Shown here: piece by piece, positions 58,847 through 64,000 of the stretch | Layout of the letters: each line of letters starts with the position of its first letter | Position numbering within the stretch: the first letter of the stretch is position 1 | NCBI GenBank assembly: GCA_964528605.1 | Contig: CAZGSV010000002.1 | Span: forward strand, 25,521-89,520 | DNA from: CAZGSV01 sp964528605 | GTDB lineage: Bacteria; Armatimonadota; Zipacnadia; CAZGSV01 | Direction of reading: 5' to 3' | DNA: 64,000 nt | Position numbers and translations under genes: made by a program | The notes under the pieces: model-generated | The model's database searches: none | Told to the model about the DNA's origin: nothing | What the model saw: the letters and a program-made list of their open reading frames with translations, nothing else

Positions 58847-59710
58847 TCATTCGTGCCCCTTCGAACTTCCCGGCAGCGGATCGAAACCCCACTTCACCCA
58901 AGGAGTGCGGCTCTCCGCGGCAGCCATGAACTCCGCCAAGCGCAGCGCCTGCTCGCGGTGAGCCGCACCTTTCACCGCGACCGCCGAGGCCTGGAACTCG
59001 CCCGCCAGTTCCGCCGGTACCGTGAGCAAATACATTACCTTGCCTTTCTGCGTCCCCGCTTCCGGCCGGCCGCCCTCCTTGGCCCCCTCCACGAAACACG
59101 GGCCGTAGATGGCTCCGACGTTGACCTTCCCTTGCGCCACGTTCGCCTGCACCTCTGCCGGGAAGCGGGTGGCGACCAGACGCGCCTTCACCTGGTCCCA
59201 GATACCCGCCTTCTGTAGGGCCCGCTGCAAATGGCGGCCGGAGGAATTCTCCTCCGGATCGGCCAGGCAGATCTCTCCCGCCGACGGGTTGGCCAAATCC
59301 TGGAACGACTGGATGCCCCCGGGGTTCCCCGCCGGTGCCACCAAACCTACGTAGTTGCCGGCCAAGGGCTTCACCGAGCCCTCCTCCACCAACCCCGCCT
59401 TGCGCAGCCTCTCCACCTCCACGTCCCCCAGGGCCAGGCACACATCCGGCCGCGCGCCATCGAGGATGCGCTGCATCAGCACGTTGGTGTTCTCCATCCG
59501 CATCTTCAGGTGGACGCCCGGATTCTTGGCCTCGAACGCCTGCCGCACGTCCGTAAACGGGCTGCCCACGCCGCACGGCACGAATACCTCCAGCGTGAGC
59601 GGCGTGGCCCCCGCCTGCGGCTGCGGTGCCGTCTTGCGGACGGAGCAGCCGCCCGCGGCGCCCAGAAAGGCCACCACCAGTAAGAACACAGGAATTCGCT
59701 TCACATCCAT
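58847..59710 (-). CDS. ModA-like substrate-binding lipoprotein 1
   Basis: 287 residues. Lipobox GAAGGC (C22). Type II periplasmic binding fold of the molybdate/tungstate family: LEVFVPCGVGSPFTDV (C46), PDVCLALGDVEVERL, VKPLAGNYVGLVAPAGNP and LADPEENSSGRHLQRAL. In ModA the first ligand loop reads AASL; here it reads VPCG. No ABC permease or ATPase follows. The ligand may be a thiophilic oxyanion or metal; that is inference. Confidence 0.75.
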   Translation of the reverse strand: MDVKRIPVFLLVVAFLGAAGGCSVRKTAPQPQAGATPLTLEVFVPCGVGSPFTDVRQAFEAKNPGVHLKMRMENTNVLMQRILDGARPDVCLALGDVEVERLRKAGLVEEGSVKPLAGNYVGLVAPAGNPGGIQSFQDLANPSAGEICLADPEENSSGRHLQRALQKAGIWDQVKARLVATRFPAEVQANVAQGKVNVGAIYGPCFVEGAKEGGRPEAGTQKGKVMYLLTVPAELAGEFQASAVAVKGAAHREQALRLAEFMAAAESRTPWVKWGFDPLPGSSKGHE

Positions 59711-59744
59711 AGGGAGTGCGTCCTGGTCCAGTGGTCTGCGGCGC

Positions 59745-60623
59745 TCAGGCCCCCGTCTTGGAGGGCGCGGGAGCCGTCGCCGGAGTGCCGCTGGGGGTGC
59801 CTCCTTCCTCGCGCTCGTGGGGCAGTCCCTTTTCCGAAAGCATCGTCCGCACCTCGGGCCGCAGCAGGTAGTCGGTGAACTGCTTCGCGAGCGCCCTATT
59901 CCTACTGCCCTTGAGGGTGGCGATGATGACCCGCGCCTCCTCGTAAGTGTCCGGGGGCAGCGTGTCCACCACCAGTACCCTCTCGGCCGACAGTTTCTCC
60001 GGGTTCGAGGTCATGGGACAGGTGAGATAGGAGAAAGCGGCCTGCACCTTCTTCTGGCTCACCAGGGTGTAGGCGTCAACCGCGTGCTCGGTGAGGATCA
60101 GTTTGGGCTTGATGGAGTTCCACAGGCCGAGTTTGGTCAGGCCCTGGCGCGCGTAGTAGCCGATCGAGTTGCGGTCGGGGTCGGCAGTAGCGATGCTCTT
60201 GACCTCGCGCTTGCGCAGGTCCGCCCAACTGCCCACCTTGGCTGGATTCTCCCTCGGCACAATCAGGACCACTTTGTAGGAACCCAGCGTGCGCTCCGAA
60301 GAAGCCTCTATCAGCCCAGCCTCCGCGAGCACGGCTACCTCGCGGCTGCCGGGCGAGACGAACAGGTCCGGCCGGTCTCCTTTGTCCGTGATCATGCGCA
60401 GGAGAATGCCGGCGTTGTCGTAGGTGCCCTTGACCTTCATGCCCGGATGCGCCTTCTCGAAGCGCGAGATAGCCTCGGTAAAGGGCAGCAGCATGCCACA
60501 GGGAACGTAGATGGATATCCGTTGGGTTTCGCCGGCAGGGGTGATCGGGGGAGTCCCTCGCTGCACCCGGCAGCCAGTGAGCACCGTCAGAGCCAGGGAT
60601 ACGAGCAACAACGGAAGCCGCAT
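59745..60623 (-). CDS. ModA-like substrate-binding lipoprotein 2
   Basis: 292 residues. Lipobox TVLTGC (C18). Same fold as its neighbour, with ISIYVPCGMLLPFTEA (C42), RPDLFVSPGSREVAVL, RTLGSYKVVLIVPRENP, ATADPDRNSIGYYARQGL and a Pro/Thr tail. The VPCG loop is kept in both paralogues, which are otherwise diverged. ATG 60623 has GGTGG upstream; the longer frame overlaps the permease gene. Confidence 0.75.
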   Translation of the reverse strand: MRLPLLLVSLALTVLTGCRVQRGTPPITPAGETQRISIYVPCGMLLPFTEAISRFEKAHPGMKVKGTYDNAGILLRMITDKGDRPDLFVSPGSREVAVLAEAGLIEASSERTLGSYKVVLIVPRENPAKVGSWADLRKREVKSIATADPDRNSIGYYARQGLTKLGLWNSIKPKLILTEHAVDAYTLVSQKKVQAAFSYLTCPMTSNPEKLSAERVLVVDTLPPDTYEEARVIIATLKGSRNRALAKQFTDYLLRPEVRTMLSEKGLPHEREEGGTPSGTPATAPAPSKTGA

Positions 60624-60679
60624 TCGTGCCACCTTAGACCTCGCTGTCACCCAAGAGGGAGATAGCCTACCTGAGCCTT

Positions 60680-61870
60680 TCACAATACCAGTCTCACGCC
60701 CCATAAGTCCATTTCGTGGGGCACCGCCACGCCCCCGGGACTCGGCTGGAACAACTTGCAGTGGCAGATGTAGGGGCCCACCAGGTTGCCGAAGAGATAT
60801 GACACGGCGGTTGCGAGTACCACCATGACCAGCCAGTAGACGAGAACCTTCTTCAGCCCCACATAGCGCTGGATCAGTATCATCCCGGGCAGGCTCAGGC
60901 CCGGTCCGGTAAGCAGCAGCGCCATGGCCGGCCCTACGCCTATCTGGAAAACCTTGAGAAAGGCCTTGGTGAAGGCCACCTCAGTCAACACGGGGAAGTA
61001 CATCAGGGAACCGAAGAGCGCGCCGCTCAGAGTCGCGAACAAGCCGTCGTTGGAGAACCACTTCTTCATGGGCGCGATCGGTATCTGCGTGGCGAGGTAG
61101 GCGATCAGGAGCACCACCGGCACCAGTATGGGCACAATGGTCTTGGCGATGTTCCAGGTCTCCTTGCCCCAGGTCCGCAAGTCCTCCTTGGTAAGCCAGC
61201 GCTTGCCCATCCACACCAAGGGGATGAGCAGAAGGGCGATCACCGTCACGCGCACTCCCCATTCGCTGATGTCCTTGATGGCCCAGCCGTTGGGGAAGTA
61301 GATGGCCTTCGGCACAATGGTGGCCCCGGCGACGAGGATTAGGATCAAAACGCCCAGGAAAGCGGCCACCTGCTTTCCGCTGTGCCGCTCCTGCTCCATC
61401 ATGCGCAACTCCGCGTGCCGCTGGGCGCGCTGCTCCTCCTCTTTGCGATAGAGCCACTGGACTGTCATCCCCGCCACAATCGCTATGACCGGCACTGCCA
61501 CCGCCCGGTAGAGTCCCATCCCGACGCCTATCACCTTCAGGGTGAAGATGGTGGTGACCAGGTTGATTGCCGGCCCGGCGTACAGAAAGGCCATGGCGGG
61601 GCCGAGCCCGGCCCCGCGCCGATATATGGAACTGAAGAGGGGAACGATATTGCACGAGCAGAGAGCCAGAACCCAGCCCGAGCCGGCCGCCACGCCGTAG
61701 GCGTACACCCGCTTGGTGCCACTGCCCAGATAGCGGGTCACGGAGGCGCTGGAAACGAAAAGCGCCACCGCGCCCGCAAGCAGAAAGGCAGGCAGCATCG
61801 TGGTGAGCGCCTGCCAGTTCAGCACGCAGCAGGACATGACGTCCACTACATCGCTCAGTCGCGTCGCCAT
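60680..61870 (-). CDS. ArsP/DUF318-type permease
   Basis: 396 residues, about eight to ten membrane segments in two halves joined by a charged loop (RKEEEQRAQRHAELRMMEQE). Family motif ALCSCNIVPLFSSIYRRGAG and GPAINLVTTIFTL, then ALLLTGPGLSLPGMILI, as in PF03773 permeases (ArsP exports trivalent organoarsenicals in some bacteria). The C-terminus adds CHCKLFQPSPGG. First gene of the minus-strand cluster that includes both ModA-like proteins. Confidence 0.85.
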   Translation of the reverse strand: MATRLSDVVDVMSCCVLNWQALTTMLPAFLLAGAVALFVSSASVTRYLGSGTKRVYAYGVAAGSGWVLALCSCNIVPLFSSIYRRGAGLGPAMAFLYAGPAINLVTTIFTLKVIGVGMGLYRAVAVPVIAIVAGMTVQWLYRKEEEQRAQRHAELRMMEQERHSGKQVAAFLGVLILILVAGATIVPKAIYFPNGWAIKDISEWGVRVTVIALLLIPLVWMGKRWLTKEDLRTWGKETWNIAKTIVPILVPVVLLIAYLATQIPIAPMKKWFSNDGLFATLSGALFGSLMYFPVLTEVAFTKAFLKVFQIGVGPAMALLLTGPGLSLPGMILIQRYVGLKKVLVYWLVMVVLATAVSYLFGNLVGPYICHCKLFQPSPGGVAVPHEMDLWGVRLVL

Positions 61871-62286
61871 CTCCGCGTATCCTCTTGCTTCTCAGGCTGG
61901 CATTGGTGACATCTCTGGGCACAACGCCATACCAGAACCCCGCCTATCCCTCGGCCTGTGCGCCGCGACCGGCGCCGATGGGACCACCAAAAGCCCGCCA
62001 GGGCGGGTAAGTCCAGCACGCTCATGCACTTTAGGGCACTGCCACATTAGCATCTGCTCGCCCGACAACGGCCTGCCTTTTGTGACGTTACCGTTACAAG
62101 TCCCCAGCCTGCGCTTCCGCGCCCCTTAAGTGAGGCACCCGCCGTGGCGACAAAAGGGATGGCAGAGGCCATGCCGACAGAGGCTCCGGTAGCAGGCGCG
62201 CGACCTTAGCGGAGATGGTAGCCCGCTCCTAGGGGGCCTCCGCACGCCTGTGCCCGTTGAGACTGGTGCGAGTGGGTGACAGCGAG
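61871..62286. other. Divergent intergenic region with an inverted repeat
   Basis: No protein gene seen. At 62081-62098 TGTGAC-GTTACC-GTTACA is an inverted repeat with one mismatch, central between the permease and histidine kinase genes, a possible operator. The rest is GC-rich without clear elements. Confidence 0.4.
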
Positions 62287-64000
62287 ATGAACCAAGGGGA
62301 CGCCCGGGGACGGCGGTGGTCGCAAACCGAGATCCTCCTGCAGGAGGCTGTGGCTCTTCTCGGAGCCGCCGTCAGGGAACTGAGAGCGCAGTCGCCCGAG
62401 GAACGGCCCGACGACCACCTCGCCGCTGACCTGGCCAGAGTGGCTGCGGTCCTATCCGCGGAGGCCCTCGACGCCGGAGAAGGTGGTCACCCAGCCCCAG
62501 TCCGCTGGCAGCGCTTGCTCGATGCGCTTATAGACTTCGACGCCTACGTCCTGCTCGCCGAGGTCGGCGATGGCTTGGGCGAGGTCCTTGAGGTGGGCGG
62601 CCAGGGGCTCGACCTGGTCACGGGGGAATCGGTTCGCCTCGCCGGGTTGGCGCTGGAGGAGGCGTGGAAGGAAGGGCACCCGGTCGCCGTCTACGCGACC
62701 AAGGACCCGCATGCGACGGACCCGCGCCTGGCTGAGTTCCCAGCGCGTCTAGCCGTCCCGGCCTTGGAGTCCCTGGTGGGTGGCGGCCTCGTCGTCTTGC
62801 GATCGGGCCTGCCCTTCTCCGCCGCCGAGGCCAATTCTACCGCCTGCCTGTCGCTCTCACTGTCCCCGCACATAGACCGCCATTACCTCGCGCGGGCCTG
62901 CCGCTTGCGCGCCGCTCCGCGTGGGGAACGCCCGGAGCCCAGCGCCGGAGGCGGCCAGGACCCCGCCGGAGAGGAACCGCCCGCAGCAGGCGCGCGCCCA
63001 TCCGCCGGCCCTACGAACGACCAAGGCGCCCGCTCCGCCGCCGACTCCTCTGAGCCCGAGATTTTCGCCGCGACTGCCGTGTTGGAACCGGAAGAGCCCC
63101 GCCCCGCGCCTGCCAGGGCACGCGCAACGCCCCTGGGGGCTCTCCGCCAACTTCCCCAGTCGGCAACCGTGCCAGGCCTGCTGGGCGCAGGGCTGTGCCG
63201 CTGTCCCTCACGCCCCCATTGCCCGACTTTGCAGAGGCTGGACCGCCTCGCCACCCTCGGCCAGATGGTGGCCAGCGTCAGCCACGAACTCAACAACGCC
63301 CTCACCGCCGTGATGGGATTCACGGAACTGCTCGTTGCCGACGAGGTGCCCGATTCCTTGCGTGCGACCGCCGACCAGGTGCAGGAACAGGCGGAACGCG
63401 CGGCGCGCATGGTCCGCGACCTGCTCGCCTTTTCGCGAGCGGAACCCAGCGAGCAAGAAGCCGTGGACGTCAACGACCTCGTGCGCCGTACTGCCGCCCT
63501 GCGCGAGCGCGAACTGCGGGTCGAGAACATCTCACTCGTCTTGCGCCTGGCCGAGGATCTGCCGCCTGTCGTCGCCGACCACCGCCAGGTACAGCAGGTG
63601 CTGCTGAACCTCCTGCTCAACGCCGAGCAGGCCATCAGCAGCGGCCCCGGCAAAGGCTCCATCTGCATCAGCACCGCCCACCGCCCCGCGCAGGACTGCG
63701 TCGTCTTCTGCGTCGCCGACGACGGGCCGGGCATCCCCCTGGAAGACCAGGACAGGATCTTCGAGCCCTTTCACACCACCAAGTTGGACGAAGGCGGCAC
63801 CGGGCTCGGCCTGGCGGTCTGCCTGGCCATCGTCGCTCACCACGAGGGCCGCCTGTATTGCGAGAGCACCCCAGGCGAGGGCGCCAGGTTCTTCGTCGAA
63901 CTCCCCGCGGGCAATGGCCGGGTAATCCCCGACATCCAGGACCCGGCCTCGCCCTCCGAGGCCCTCCCCCCCGCGGCGCGGGTGCTCCTCGTGGACGACG
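62287..64000 (+). CDS. Hybrid histidine kinase, 5' part and kinase core (runs off the window)
   Basis: At least 571 residues. N-terminal ~290 residues: a helical/GAF-like region without membrane segments and a Pro/Ala linker. A Cys cluster (C304, C306, C312 in GLCRCPSRPHC) precedes the HisKA domain, whose phospho-acceptor is His333 in ASVSHELNNAL. Then N-box NLLLNAEQAI, G1 DDGPGIP, F-box IFEPFHTTK and G2 GTGLGLAV. From about residue 564 a receiver domain starts (ARVLLVDD). Cytoplasmic sensor kinase, perhaps sensing redox or metal through the cysteines. Alternative GTG starts at 62266 and 62272. Confidence 0.85.
   Translation, partial: MNQGDARGRRWSQTEILLQEAVALLGAAVRELRAQSPEERPDDHLAADLARVAAVLSAEALDAGEGGHPAPVRWQRLLDALIDFDAYVLLAEVGDGLGEVLEVGGQGLDLVTGESVRLAGLALEEAWKEGHPVAVYATKDPHATDPRLAEFPARLAVPALESLVGGGLVVLRSGLPFSAAEANSTACLSLSLSPHIDRHYLARACRLRAAPRGERPEPSAGGGQDPAGEEPPAAGARPSAGPTNDQGARSAADSSEPEIFAATAVLEPEEPRPAPARARATPLGALRQLPQSATVPGLLGAGLCRCPSRPHCPTLQRLDRLATLGQMVASVSHELNNALTAVMGFTELLVADEVPDSLRATADQVQEQAERAARMVRDLLAFSRAEPSEQEAVDVNDLVRRTAALRERELRVENISLVLRLAEDLPPVVADHRQVQQVLLNLLLNAEQAISSGPGKGSICISTAHRPAQDCVVFCVADDGPGIPLEDQDRIFEPFHTTKLDEGGTGLGLAVCLAIVAHHEGRLYCESTPGEGARFFVELPAGNGRVIPDIQDPASPSEALPPAARVLLVDD

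Overview
A GC-rich bacterial chromosome segment of 64 kb holding about 57 protein genes or gene remnants, two tRNA-Ser genes and a long SRP RNA. No phage, plasmid or insertion-sequence genes are visible. The gene set (a type II secretion-type pseudopilin, several uroporphyrinogen-decarboxylase-like and xylose-isomerase-like TIM-barrel proteins, secreted sugar-active beta-propellers, an SRP RNA with an Alu domain, an L31-DUF1385-RF1 operon) suggests an uncultured terrabacterial lineage such as Armatimonadota. That placement is inference; no marker here fixes it.

Layout. 1-7.5 kb: end of a pseudopilin, a CocE-type hydrolase, threonine synthase, an arginase-fold UPF0489-like protein, a sugar isomerase, a secreted GH43-like propeller and a UroD-like protein. 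7.5-10 kb: SRP RNA, a cut-off BglII/BstYI-like restriction gene beside an intact methyltransferase, two tRNA-Ser genes plus a half copy, a cut-off GIY-YIG gene and several interspersed palindromes. 10-25 kb: GH127-like, ceramidase-SCP2, DedA, glycosyltransferase, ATPase, HAD phosphatase, a second UroD-like protein, RtcB, and two secreted proteins including a HEAT protein with an internal helix-turn-helix. 25-34 kb: RelA/SpoT and Dtd, TPR proteins, an ECF sigma / anti-sigma / RseB-like operon with its own ECF-type promoter, sialidase and isomerase. 34-36.3 kb: nitroreductase and a HEPN/MNT pair preceded by an AT-rich tandem array of 44-bp units. 36.3-42.1 kb: four tandem paralogues of an unrecognised family with a DUF4258/DUF2283 pair between copies two and three. 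42.2-51 kb: prfA, DUF1385, rpmE, hisD, trpB2, dnaE. 51-56 kb: an exported proteolysis cluster (lipoprotein, M48, Lon-type serine protease domain, clostripain, TlpA-like). 56-62 kb: a sulfur/thiol cluster (Cys-less thioredoxin-like protein, NifS, half-size TauE, anchored Cys protein, two ModA-like lipoproteins with a Cys at the ligand site, ArsP-type permease). 62.3 kb to the end: a hybrid histidine kinase running off the window.

The two best candidates for an undescribed system are the 44-bp repeat array attached to the HEPN/MNT operon, and the sulfur/thiol cluster in which two substrate-binding proteins with a VPCG motif have no ABC partners but sit with an ArsP-type permease and a cysteine desulfurase. 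Several genes appear to be transcribed from promoters whose predicted start falls on the start codon (leaderless mRNAs), and four or five families of short palindromic repeats are scattered between genes.
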